Assembly: GCF_964033635.1 (NCBI RefSeq)
Contig: NZ_OZ035533.1
Coordinates: 5,799,001 to 5,863,000 of the forward strand
Length of the DNA stretch: 64,000 nucleotides
Direction: 5' to 3'
Source: Chitinophaga sp. MM2321
GTDB taxonomy: Bacteria; Bacteroidota; Bacteroidia; Chitinophagales; Chitinophagaceae
A program made the translations under genes and the position numbers. Below, piece by piece: positions 55,067 through 63,184 of the stretch. The notes under the pieces were generated by a model. The model saw nothing but the letters and a program-made list of their open reading frames with translations. It searched no databases and had not been told where the DNA came from. Every line of letters begins with the position of its first letter. Position 1 is the stretch's first letter.

Positions 55067-55354
55067 CTAAGAACTTTTAAGCTTCTTTACCTCAGCAACA
55101 AATTCTTTCGAAGGTTTGAATGCAGGAATAAAGTGCTCCGGAATCTCCACAGCCACGTTCTTCTTGATGTTGCGGCCAATTTTGGCGGCCCTTTTCTTTG
55201 TGATAAAACTGCCAAACCCGCGGATGTAAATATGTTCTCCATTAGCCAGGGCTTCTTTCACCTCTTTAAACATGGCCTCAAGAGTGACTAAAACATCTAC
55301 TTTGGGGATGCCGGTTTTTTCAGCAATGTTGTTAATTAAATCAGCTTTTCTCAT
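55067..55354 (-). CDS. HU/IHF family DNA-binding protein
   Basis: Nucleoid protein of 95 residues, standard length. Landmarks: MRKADLINNIAEKTGIP, the core IYIRGFGSFITKKRAAKIGRN with the beta arm, and the closing IPAFKPSKEFVAEVKKL. It bends DNA as a dimer. It is the first gene of a likely operon with the TPR protein and the COX24-type peptide, read from a TAACTTTG box 27 bp upstream. Confidence 0.95.
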   Translation of the reverse strand: MRKADLINNIAEKTGIPKVDVLVTLEAMFKEVKEALANGEHIYIRGFGSFITKKRAAKIGRNIKKNVAVEIPEHFIPAFKPSKEFVAEVKKLKSS

Positions 55355-55381
55355 ATGAAAGAGAGAGGATTACTTTACTCT

Positions 55382-55389
55382 CAAAGTTA
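55382..55389 (-). promoter_or_regulatory. Bacteroidota -7 promoter box of the HU operon
   Basis: TAACTTTG on the minus strand matches TAnnTTTG exactly, 27 bp upstream of the HU start codon at 55354. Confidence 0.6.
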
Positions 55390-55574
55390 ATTTAAAAAAT
55401 TTTAATTGCTGAATTTTAAGCAAATAAATTTTATTATTTTTCATTATACCTGTTTTGGGAATAATTTATATTTATTTGCAAGCCCGGAAATGGGTAACTG
55501 GTATACCATATAGGGTTTTTGCACAGCTTTTGCCATATCAATATACTAAATAATTTTATTAAAATAATATATAA

Positions 55575-56648
55575 ATGATAGCTTCCCGACTTTTTTTTAC
55601 TGAAAAATTACTGGAATGGAACCGGGAAGTGAATACCCGCAGCATGCCCTGGAAAGGCGAAAAAGATCCCTACCGTATATGGCTATCCGAAATTATACTA
55701 CAGCAAACCCGCGTAGAGCAAGGCTTACCGTACTATGAAAGATTTATAACACACTACCCTACGGTACAAAAACTCGCTACAGCCCCCGAAGAAGAAGTAT
55801 TCCGTCTCTGGCAGGGCCTGGGCTATTATGCCCGCTGTAAAAATATGCTCGCAGCCGCCCGCGAAATTACCAACATCTATAAAGGCGTCTTCCCCCGTGA
55901 ATACGAACAGATCAAAGCATTGAAAGGCATTGGTCCCTACACGGCCGCGGCCATAGCATCCTTCGCCTTTAATCTGCCATACGCCGTACTGGATGGAAAC
56001 GTATACCGGGTACTATCCAGGTTCTTTGGCATTGAAACGCCTATCGACAGCACCGCCGGCAAAAAACAATTCGGCGAACTGGCCATGGAACTCCTGCCTC
56101 CGGACCAGTCAGCTCCTTATAATCAAAGCATTATGGATTTTGGCGCCATTGTATGCAAACCACAGCAACCACTTTGCCAGGAATGCCCGCTGAACAGGAA
56201 ATGTATCGCCCGGCAGCAACAGCTCGTATCATTACTTCCCATCAAATCAAAAAAACTGCAGATCAAAAAAAGATATTTTAATTACCTGCTGGTAACCTTT
56301 AACGAGGAGATCTACATCCGTAAAAGAACAGAAAGCGATATCTGGCAAAACCTGCACGAGTTTATATTGATAGAAACCGCTGCCCCGCTGGACTTTACAC
56401 TATTACAGGCCACCGATGCTTTCAAAGAGATCTTTCAGCATACCCCTTTTACAGTTGTAAATATTGCGGCGCCTGCCAAACAGCAACTCACGCATCAAAC
56501 CATTCATAGTCAGTTCGTTACCCTTGCTGTGGAAAAGCCACTACAGGTAAAAGACTACCTGCTTGTATCCCGGAAGCTGCTGCCTAAATACGCTTTCCCA
56601 AAAACAATCACCACCTTCCTCCAAAGTAAAAGCCTGCAATTATTCTGA
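55575..56648 (+). CDS. mutY: A/G-specific adenine DNA glycosylase
   Basis: Base-excision enzyme of 357 residues that removes A opposite 8-oxoG. WLSEIILQQTRVEQGLPYYERF gives the catalytic Glu region, LKGIGPYTAAAIASFAF the helix-hairpin-helix, followed by the catalytic Asp in VLDGNVYRVLSR. The [4Fe-4S] motif has the right spacing C-x6-C-x2-C-x5-C (CKPQQPLCQECPLNRKC). A C-terminal NUDIX-like 8-oxoG recognition domain follows (about 235-350). It is divergent from the HU gene and precedes ssb, gldE and gldD, a conserved Bacteroidota order. Confidence 0.96.
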   Translation: MIASRLFFTEKLLEWNREVNTRSMPWKGEKDPYRIWLSEIILQQTRVEQGLPYYERFITHYPTVQKLATAPEEEVFRLWQGLGYYARCKNMLAAAREITNIYKGVFPREYEQIKALKGIGPYTAAAIASFAFNLPYAVLDGNVYRVLSRFFGIETPIDSTAGKKQFGELAMELLPPDQSAPYNQSIMDFGAIVCKPQQPLCQECPLNRKCIARQQQLVSLLPIKSKKLQIKKRYFNYLLVTFNEEIYIRKRTESDIWQNLHEFILIETAAPLDFTLLQATDAFKEIFQHTPFTVVNIAAPAKQQLTHQTIHSQFVTLAVEKPLQVKDYLLVSRKLLPKYAFPKTITTFLQSKSLQLF

Positions 56649-56847
56649 TACCTGACGCATATAATTATTATAATATATATTAACGACTAACATACCAGAA
56701 TCTTATAAGCCGGATCTGTAAACCGGCTCAACCTGCTGCCAGTAAGAAATTTTTCCCTATCGATTGGAAAAAAATATTAACTTTAAGAAGGTTGTTTATT
56801 CATTAAAAGAAGAACATTTTAACAATAGGCAAAAAAAACCTACAACT

Positions 56848-57306
56848 ATGAGAGGTGTTAATAAAGTAATCTTGATAGGCAATTTAGGCAGAGACCCGGA
56901 TGTACAGTTTCTGGAAGGAAATATAGCAGTGGCAAAATTTTCGCTGGCTACCACCGAAACATTCAAGGACAGGGCTGGTAAGCTGATTTCACAAACGGAA
57001 TGGCACACAGTAGTACTCTGGCGTGGACTGGCAGAGCTGGCGCAGAAATACCTGCACAAAGGCAGCCTGGTATATATTGAAGGTCGTTTGCGCACCCGCA
57101 GCTGGGAAGACAAGGAAGGCAATAAGAAATTTGCTACCGAAGTTGTAGGCGACAACCTGGTTATGCTGGATAAACGCATGGACCTCAATAATACAGACCA
57201 CCCCGTACCTCACCACAGCAGTTCAGGTGCTTCCTCTGGAGAAAGTTTCCCGAATATGGAAATTCCCCCTTCATTGAATGAGCCTGCAGACGATCTGCCC
57301 TTTTAG
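56848..57306 (+). CDS. ssb: Single-stranded DNA-binding protein
   Basis: Replication and repair protein of 152 residues. The OB fold begins MRGVNKVILIGNLGRDPDVQF; EWHTVVLWRGLAELAQKYLHKGS and VYIEGRLRTRSWEDKEG follow. A flexible tail ends in the conserved acidic tip DDLPF, which recruits partner proteins. The frame is open to 56764, but the ATG at 56848 gives the standard start. A short hairpin (AGCCGG/CCGGCT, 56708-56728) lies in the upstream region. Confidence 0.95.
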   Translation: MRGVNKVILIGNLGRDPDVQFLEGNIAVAKFSLATTETFKDRAGKLISQTEWHTVVLWRGLAELAQKYLHKGSLVYIEGRLRTRSWEDKEGNKKFATEVVGDNLVMLDKRMDLNNTDHPVPHHSSSGASSGESFPNMEIPPSLNEPADDLPF

Positions 57307-57358
57307 TTGTATAGAGATATTAGTTTTAAAGTAGGTAATCCCGTAATGGGACATTACT

Positions 57359-57366
57359 TATATTTG
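57359..57366 (+). promoter_or_regulatory. Bacteroidota -7 promoter box of gldE
   Basis: TATATTTG matches TAnnTTTG in the gap after ssb, 70-140 bp before the possible gldE starts. No clear -33 TTTG. Confidence 0.45.
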
Positions 57367-57478
57367 CGTGCAGGGAAGGCAGTTCCATGAATTATAATTC
57401 CCTTATTTTTGATTTATTACATCAAAGTTAAATATCTTGGAGATCCTCTCGGCAAGCAATTTTTCCTGTTTGTTACAA

Positions 57479-58780
57479 GTGAATACACCCATTGCCGCAC
57501 CGAATATGGTGGTATTCCTACTTGTTCTTTTTGTTCTACTGCTGCTCACCTTCATCGTTGCCGGTGCAGAAGTAGCCTTCTTTTCCCTGAACTACAAGGA
57601 TCTGAATGTGCTTAAAACCCGGCAAAACGCATCAGGCAAACTCATCACTAAATTGCTGGAAAAGCCAAAATCACTCCTGGCCTCTCTACAAACAGCCGGT
57701 ATATTGTTGATGATCGCCTTTATCATGATCACCAATTACCTGGTAACACAAATGGAAGACCTGCAAACACTGCCGGTCGTGTCTTTTGTGGTGCGCATCG
57801 CCCTCATATGCCTCGTATTGCTGTTCTTCGGACAAATACTCCCCCGCGTATGGGCCGCACAGAACAATATCCGCTTTGCCACCTACTTCGCCTGGCTGGT
57901 CAGCCTTATCCACGCAACGCTGGAGCCTGTCAGTGACTTTTTCGTTGGCATCAGCGGCAGCATTGAAGCCAAACTGTTCCACCGCGGCAGCGGACCGGTA
58001 AACTACCAGGAAATTGACGAGGCCATAGAAATGAGTGTAGACCCTACCGCTTCCCAGGAAGAAAAAAATATTCTCAAAGGCATCCTTAAATTTGGCAATA
58101 TCACCGTAAAACAGATCATGCGCGGCCGCCTGGACGTGAATGGCATGGAATACGACAGCTCTTTTGAAGATGTCATCAAACGGGTGGCCGACCTCCACTA
58201 CTCCCGCCTGCCCGTTTACAAAGGCAATCTGGACAGCATTGTGGGCGTCATCCACACCAAAGATCTCCTGCCCCACCTGCAGAAAGGCAACACATTCGAC
58301 TGGCACGAAGTAATGCGCCAGCCCTTTTTTGTACATGGTCACAAACTGATCGAAGACCTCCTCGCCGAATTCCAGAGCAGAAGAATGCACTTCGCAGTAG
58401 TAGTAGATGAATTTGGCGGTACCTCCGGTATTGTTACCCTGGAAGATATCATGGAAGAAGTGATCGGCGATATTAAAGATGAGTTTGACGAAGAAGAATT
58501 CAACTATAATAAGTTAGATAACTTTACCTACGTATTTGAAGGGAAAACCATGCTAAACGACGTTTGCCGTATCATCAACATCTCTCCGGATACCTTTGAA
58601 ACCGTAAAAGGTGAAAGCGACTCCCTCGGTGGCTTAATACTTGAACTGGCCGGAAAATTTCCGGAGGAAAACAGCGTTATCAATTACAACAACTACGATT
58701 TCACTGTACTGGAGGTGACCAAAATGCGCATTCAGAAAGTACAGGTAACCATCAGGCCCGATGCCGCAGATCAGGCATAA
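57479..58780 (+). CDS. gldE: Gliding motility-associated protein GldE (CNNM/CorC-type)
   Basis: Membrane protein of the HlyC/CorC family that supports gliding and type IX secretion in Bacteroidota. A DUF21/CNNM membrane domain with about four helices (about 10-175, AGAEVAFFSLNYKDLNVL) is followed by two CBS domains (about 190-320, VKQIMRGRLDVNGM and FGGTSGIVTLEDIMEEVIGD) and a CorC-type C-terminal domain (about 330-415). Start choice is open: GTG 57479 gives a short lead before the first helix; TTG 57437 and ATG 57506 are alternatives. gldD follows 22 bp later. Confidence 0.92.
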   Translation: MNTPIAAPNMVVFLLVLFVLLLLTFIVAGAEVAFFSLNYKDLNVLKTRQNASGKLITKLLEKPKSLLASLQTAGILLMIAFIMITNYLVTQMEDLQTLPVVSFVVRIALICLVLLFFGQILPRVWAAQNNIRFATYFAWLVSLIHATLEPVSDFFVGISGSIEAKLFHRGSGPVNYQEIDEAIEMSVDPTASQEEKNILKGILKFGNITVKQIMRGRLDVNGMEYDSSFEDVIKRVADLHYSRLPVYKGNLDSIVGVIHTKDLLPHLQKGNTFDWHEVMRQPFFVHGHKLIEDLLAEFQSRRMHFAVVVDEFGGTSGIVTLEDIMEEVIGDIKDEFDEEEFNYNKLDNFTYVFEGKTMLNDVCRIINISPDTFETVKGESDSLGGLILELAGKFPEENSVINYNNYDFTVLEVTKMRIQKVQVTIRPDAADQA

Positions 58781-58802
58781 GCCAGCAAATGTGAATAGTA
58801 AA

Positions 58803-59402
58803 ATGCCAAATTTAAAAGGAAAGGCTATCGCCCTTTTTTCCCTGCTGATATTATTGCTCGCCGCCTGTGATAATACCTACACGCCGAAGCCAAGAGGATA
58901 TTTCCAGGTAAAATTCCCGGAAAAAAAATATCGCCTCTTCGACATGCCCGGATATCCTTACACTTTTGAATACCCGGTATATGCAGACGTGGTAAAAGAC
59001 ACCTCCTTCTTCGGTGAAAAACCCGAAAACCCGTACTGGATCAATATCGATTTCCCTTCTCTACATGGTAAAATCTATCTGAGCTATAAAATTATCGGCA
59101 AAAACAACAACTTCCAGAAACTGGTGGATGATGCCTTTAAAATGACTTACAAACACACTTACAAGGCCGAATATATTGATGAAAACAAGATCCACACGGC
59201 CAACAATGTAAGCGGTACTTTCTACGAAGTAGGCGGCAACGCCGCTTCTGCCAAGCAGTTCTTTGCCACCGATTCGGTAAAACATTTCCTCCGGGGAGCC
59301 CTCTATTTCGATGCTTCCCCCAAAGCAGACTCCCTGGCGCCGGCCAATCAGTTCCTGGAACAGGATATGTGGCATCTCGTAGAAACCCTCCGCTGGAGAT
59401 AA
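58803..59402 (+). CDS. gldD: Gliding motility lipoprotein GldD
   Basis: Lipoprotein of 199 residues needed for gliding/type IX secretion in related bacteria. Signal peptide with lipobox LAAC (Cys near 21), then the family start YTPKPRGYFQVKFPEKKYR and a GYPYTFEYPVYA segment. The ATG at 58803 gives a clean lipoprotein signal; a GTG at 58791 would add four residues. It follows gldE closely, the usual arrangement, so both are cotranscribed. Confidence 0.94.
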   Translation: MPNLKGKAIALFSLLILLLAACDNTYTPKPRGYFQVKFPEKKYRLFDMPGYPYTFEYPVYADVVKDTSFFGEKPENPYWINIDFPSLHGKIYLSYKIIGKNNNFQKLVDDAFKMTYKHTYKAEYIDENKIHTANNVSGTFYEVGGNAASAKQFFATDSVKHFLRGALYFDASPKADSLAPANQFLEQDMWHLVETLRWR

Positions 59403-59415
59403 GCGCGTAATCCCC

Positions 59416-59423
59416 TAACTTTG
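59416..59423 (+). promoter_or_regulatory. Bacteroidota -7 promoter box of the DUF3109 gene
   Basis: TAACTTTG, an exact TAnnTTTG match, 55 bp upstream of the ATG at 59478, just after gldD. Confidence 0.55.
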
Positions 59424-59477
59424 TGGTCTTAAAAGATCGTCTGTTTACTATGTACAACAGACAAAAGAATAATCCGG

Positions 59478-60047
59478 ATGATCATCATTGACGATAAATA
59501 CATAAGTGACGAGGTAATTGAAGAGCAATTCGTATGCAATCTGTCGGCCTGCAAAGGAGCCTGCTGTGTGGCAGGCGATTGTGGCGCCCCACTGGATAAA
59601 GCAGAAGTAAAAACGCTGAAAAAAATATATCCGCAGATCAAATCCTACCTGAGGAAAGAGGGCATCGAAGAAATAGAGAAAACCGGTACCAATACCACCG
59701 ACGACGAATACGGCTACGTTACCCCTATCGTGAATAAAGGCATTTGCGCCTATGCCACCATAGACCCCAATGGAATTGTTGGTTGCGGCATAGAAAAAGC
59801 ATACAACGACGGTGTAACCGATTTTAAAAAGCCGGTTTCCTGTCATCTCTACCCTATCAGGATTAAGAAATATGAATCTTTTGAGGCTGTGAACTATGAC
59901 CGCTGGGATGTTTGTAAACCAGCTTGTAAAAACGGTAAAACATTGCATGTTCCCGTATATCGCTTCCTGAAAGATGCACTGATCAGAAAATACGGCACGG
60001 AATTTTATGAAGTGCTAGATAAAATTGCAACTAAACAATATAAATGA
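59478..60047 (+). CDS. DUF3109 family Cys-rich protein
   Basis: Soluble protein of 189 residues of a conserved Bacteroidota family of unknown function. Cysteines are grouped as in metal or Fe-S binding proteins: C-x4-C-x3-CC-x4-C in the first 35 residues (VCNLSACKGACCVAGDCGAP), further Cys in KGICAYA and VGCGIEKAY, then SCHLYPIRI and a WDVCKPAC pair. The pattern recalls YkgJ-type zinc/iron cluster proteins. It is followed by a lutB-like gene 63 bp away, with a short palindrome between. Confidence 0.9.
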   Translation: MIIIDDKYISDEVIEEQFVCNLSACKGACCVAGDCGAPLDKAEVKTLKKIYPQIKSYLRKEGIEEIEKTGTNTTDDEYGYVTPIVNKGICAYATIDPNGIVGCGIEKAYNDGVTDFKKPVSCHLYPIRIKKYESFEAVNYDRWDVCKPACKNGKTLHVPVYRFLKDALIRKYGTEFYEVLDKIATKQYK

Positions 60048-60049
60048 GG

Positions 60050-60066
60050 AATTACGAATCGTAATT
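60050..60066. repeat. ATTACGA-type short palindrome
   Basis: AATTACGA and TCGTAATT around a single A. Similar TAATTCGTAATT text lies at 36088-36106, and a related motif sits inside the 50-bp inverted repeat at 52070-52182. Confidence 0.5.
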
Positions 60067-60110
60067 TCTTCACTTGTTAGTTATCTTTACTCAGGAATTA
60101 TTGTTCGCTT

Positions 60111-61490
60111 ATGCATCAAACAGCCTCCACTTTTCTGGACGAAAGTGAAAAGAAAGCGTCGGATCTTAGTCACCGTCAGACTATAAATTTTAATATCGGT
60201 AAATACAATACAGCTGTAAAAGCCGGTAAGCACCAGTTTACGGACCTCCCCGGCGCACGCGAAAGAGCCAAGAACATTAAGTGGAGAGCTATTGAACACC
60301 TGGATAATCACCTGGAAGAATTTGAAACCAACTTCACCAAACGTGGTGGTAAAGTCATCTGGGCAGAAACAGCTGAACAGGTTCAACAGGAAATTCTCGC
60401 CATCTGTAAAGCCAAACAATGCAAAAGTATTGTGAAGAGCAAGTCTATGGCTACGGAAGAAGTACACCTCAACTCATTCCTGGCAGACAATGGTATTGAA
60501 TGCGTGGAAACAGATCTGGGTGAATATATACAACAACTGGATGGCGAACCGCCTTATCATATTGTTACACCGGCCATGCACAAAAGCAAGGAAGATGTAG
60601 CCCGCCTGTTTACAGAAAAACTCGGTACGCCCCCTGATCTTACCCCGGAACAACTAACACTCGTTGCACGGGAAAAGCTGCGTCAGAAATACCTGGAAGC
60701 CGAAATTGGCATCACCGGCGCCAACTTCATTATAGCCGATACCGGCTCTGTTGCAGTCACTGAAAATGAAGGTAATGCCCGTCTCAGCACGGCTTTCCCC
60801 AAAACGCATATCGTATTGGTAGGCATTGAAAAGATGCTGCCTTCCGTGAGCGACCTGGCGCTTTTCTGGCCGCTGCTGGCCACCTATGGTACCGGTCAGC
60901 AGATCACTGTCTACAACTCTATCTTTAGCGGCCCACGCAAAGAAGGTGAAATAGACGGACCGGAAGAAATGTATGTAATACTGATGGATAACGGCCGTAC
61001 CAATATCCTGAAAGACACCACCGCACGCGAAAGTCTTTACTGTATCCGTTGCGGCGCCTGTCTCAACGCATGCCCTGTATATAAAAATATTGGTGGTCAC
61101 AGCTACGCCACTACTTATAGCGGTCCTATCGGCGCCGTGATCACACCACATCTGCAAGGGATGGATTCGTATATGCATCTCAGTTTCGCCTCTTCTCTTT
61201 GTGGCAACTGTACAGAAGTATGTCCTGTGCGTATTAACCTGCACGAATTACTGCTGCACAACCGGCAGAAAGCAGTGGAAGAGAATTTCACTTCCGGTGG
61301 GGAAAAATTTGCCTGGTTTGCCTGGAAACAGGGCTGCAATAGCCGCAAAATGATGAATATGGCCAGCGGTAAGATGAAGAATTTCCTGTTGAAAAGATTT
61401 TTTGCGAAAAGTTGGGGAGATAACCGCGAGTTACCCGTATTTGCCGCCAAATCCTTTAACCAGCAATGGAAAGAGAGAAATAAACACTAA
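60111..61490 (+). CDS. lutB: LutB-type iron-sulfur protein (lactate utilisation)
   Basis: Protein of 459 residues with an N-terminal LUD domain (about 60-295, EEVHLNSFLADNG... GITGANFIIADTGSVAVTENEGNARL) and two [4Fe-4S] ferredoxin motifs, CIRCGACLNACPVY and CGNCTEVCPV, ahead of a Lys/Arg-rich tail. In the LutABC complex it passes electrons during L-lactate oxidation. lutA and lutC are not adjacent in the window, so the role is inferred from family alone. Its stop overlaps the convergent TonB-tailed gene by 4 bp. Confidence 0.9.
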   Translation: MHQTASTFLDESEKKASDLSHRQTINFNIGKYNTAVKAGKHQFTDLPGARERAKNIKWRAIEHLDNHLEEFETNFTKRGGKVIWAETAEQVQQEILAICKAKQCKSIVKSKSMATEEVHLNSFLADNGIECVETDLGEYIQQLDGEPPYHIVTPAMHKSKEDVARLFTEKLGTPPDLTPEQLTLVAREKLRQKYLEAEIGITGANFIIADTGSVAVTENEGNARLSTAFPKTHIVLVGIEKMLPSVSDLALFWPLLATYGTGQQITVYNSIFSGPRKEGEIDGPEEMYVILMDNGRTNILKDTTARESLYCIRCGACLNACPVYKNIGGHSYATTYSGPIGAVITPHLQGMDSYMHLSFASSLCGNCTEVCPVRINLHELLLHNRQKAVEENFTSGGEKFAWFAWKQGCNSRKMMNMASGKMKNFLLKRFFAKSWGDNRELPVFAAKSFNQQWKERNKH

Positions 61491-62506
61491 TCTTCCTTTA
61501 CTTTAAATAATACGTTTACTGTTGCTTTGGCGGGCTTACCGTCTGTAGCCGGTGTCCATGCCGGACCTTCTCTGAGCACCCGGATGGCTTCCGCATCGCA
61601 GGCGGCATTCAAACTGTTGACAACTTTAATATCCTGCAATGAGCTGTCGGGCATCACGGTAAAGGATATACGAACAGTACCAGTAAATTTATTATCGGGA
61701 TTTACGGTATGGTCATGAAGATATTTTTCGAAAGCAATAAATCCTCCTACAGGCGACACACGCTCCTCATCTCTTTGTACATCTGCTTTCATCATCACGG
61801 ATTTATTTGCCATTTTTCCGCTGAAAGCAACGGTTTCTCTTTCTGACCGGGCAGCCATGTTGCTATCGGCGGAGAACCTTTTCATGGCCGTAGGGCTGGC
61901 CGATGCCAGAGCTGGCGCAGGTTCCAAAGATGGTTCAATCTTTCTCCTGTTGGCAGCCACCGGCGGTGCTACTTCATCAACAGCAGCTTCGGGCTGACTG
62001 GCTGCAGGCTGTTTATCTTTCTTGGCAGCTATAGCAGGTACCTGCTTCGTCTCCAATTCGGGAGCGGCGGGCTTAATTGTATTGGTTGCCGGCGCAGCGG
62101 CATGTTCCGACAATACCTGCGATACCGCCGTATCCTGTAAGGCGGACGGCGGAATATCCATCTTTGCAATAGGTGCTTTGCTGTTTTGCTGGTTCAGCAG
62201 GAACCAGCCACCAGTGATCATCAACAACAGGATGGCGGCAGCAGCGGCACGGCGGTAATACATAGGACGCACAACTGCTTTGCCAGGTGCCACACGGGCA
62301 GCCAGGCGGGCAGTAAGATCATCCTGGTGTTCCTGCTGATCCGGCGCATGCATGGCGTACCCTTCCAACGCATCAGCCAGGAACGGGTCGTCCAGTGCCT
62401 GGCGTTCCAGGGCATGCATAGCTTTATCATCCAGCTCACCCGCCAGGTATTGGCGTATGAGTTCGGCGCTTACCATTACTTTTTTATGTGGTTCCTTGTC
62501 AGGCAT
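61487..62506 (-). CDS. Anti-sigma-like membrane protein with a TonB C-terminal domain
   Basis: Single-pass membrane protein of 339 residues. The N-terminal cytoplasmic part (about 1-80, LIRQYLAGELDDKAMHALER and ALEGYA) is like Bacteroidota anti-sigma proteins. A membrane helix lies at about 87-106, then an Ala/Pro/Lys-rich spacer (about 110-230) and a C-terminal TonB-type domain (about 255-337, GTVRISFTVMPDSSLQDIKV and a GPAWTPATDGKP segment). Its start overlaps the sigma factor gene by 8 bp. It may relay an envelope signal to that sigma factor. Confidence 0.88.
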   Translation of the reverse strand: MPDKEPHKKVMVSAELIRQYLAGELDDKAMHALERQALDDPFLADALEGYAMHAPDQQEHQDDLTARLAARVAPGKAVVRPMYYRRAAAAAILLLMITGGWFLLNQQNSKAPIAKMDIPPSALQDTAVSQVLSEHAAAPATNTIKPAAPELETKQVPAIAAKKDKQPAASQPEAAVDEVAPPVAANRRKIEPSLEPAPALASASPTAMKRFSADSNMAARSERETVAFSGKMANKSVMMKADVQRDEERVSPVGGFIAFEKYLHDHTVNPDNKFTGTVRISFTVMPDSSLQDIKVVNSLNAACDAEAIRVLREGPAWTPATDGKPAKATVNVLFKVKED

Positions 62507-63077
62507 GTTGTTGTTCCATACATATTTTCAGGTTACGCTTTCCATTCTGTATATAGCTTTTCACCTTGTTCATTTCGTATCCCGTAATCACGCACACCTC
62601 GCGGTAGCTTTTTTCTTTCAGGTAAAACAGGTCCACGCTGCGCTTCTGCTCTTCCGGTAAGGTTTCCAGGCATTTTTCCATGGATTGGAGGTTGTCCTCC
62701 AGCGTAATTCCGTTGTCATGATGCCCCGTTTCTCCGTTTTCCATAAGGGGGTACTCATCTACTGATACATGCAGCGATTCCTTATTCTTCATGGCGCGCA
62801 GCTTCATCAGGCAATGGTTGCGTGACAGCACATGTAGCCAGCTTTTAAAGTTTTGTACCTCGTGCTGTTTCAACTTAGTGATCAGTTCCTCGAAAATCAG
62901 CATCACAGCATCCTTACTGGCTTCTTCATCAAAATATTGCAGACATACTCCATACACGAGGTTGATATACCTTTGATATAGCGCAGCCAGGTAGTCCAGT
63001 TTGCCGGTAGCTTTATACTCCCGGATCAAATCGGCATCCGCTGCATCCTGCATGATATTTTGACGAATAAATTCCAA
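62499..63077 (-). CDS. ECF-type RNA polymerase sigma factor
   Basis: Sigma-70 family factor of 192 residues. Region 2 covers about 20-90 (LAALYQRYINLVYGVCLQYFD, then FKSWLHVLSRNHCLMKLR) and region 4 about 130-185 (LETLPEEQKRSVDLFYLKEKSYREV, then EMNKVKSYIQNGKRNLKI). There is no region 1.1 or 3. Translation is probably coupled to the overlapping downstream TonB-tailed protein gene, its likely partner. The targets are unknown. Confidence 0.93.
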   Translation of the reverse strand: MEFIRQNIMQDAADADLIREYKATGKLDYLAALYQRYINLVYGVCLQYFDEEASKDAVMLIFEELITKLKQHEVQNFKSWLHVLSRNHCLMKLRAMKNKESLHVSVDEYPLMENGETGHHDNGITLEDNLQSMEKCLETLPEEQKRSVDLFYLKEKSYREVCVITGYEMNKVKSYIQNGKRNLKICMEQQHA

Positions 63078-63105
63078 ACTGATAAATCCGTGGTTTTAAA
63101 ACAAC

Positions 63106-63158
63106 ATTGCCCTGTAAGGCAATGTCATGATGTGCAATGATTGTCTTTACAGGGCAAT
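63106..63158 (-). terminator. Hairpin after purH, possible terminator
   Basis: 12-bp perfect arms ATTGCCCTGTAA (63106-63117) and TTACAGGGCAAT (63147-63158) with a 29-nt inner part that can fold further. It lies 26 bp after the purH stop on the minus strand and before the sigma factor gene. Confidence 0.55.
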
Positions 63159-63184
63159 ATAATATAAATCGTTCTTCTCAAAAA

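Noticed and set aside
57686..58390. Open frame of 234 codons antisense to gldE
   Set aside because: Lies wholly inside an intact gldE with recognised domains; no protein-like motif.
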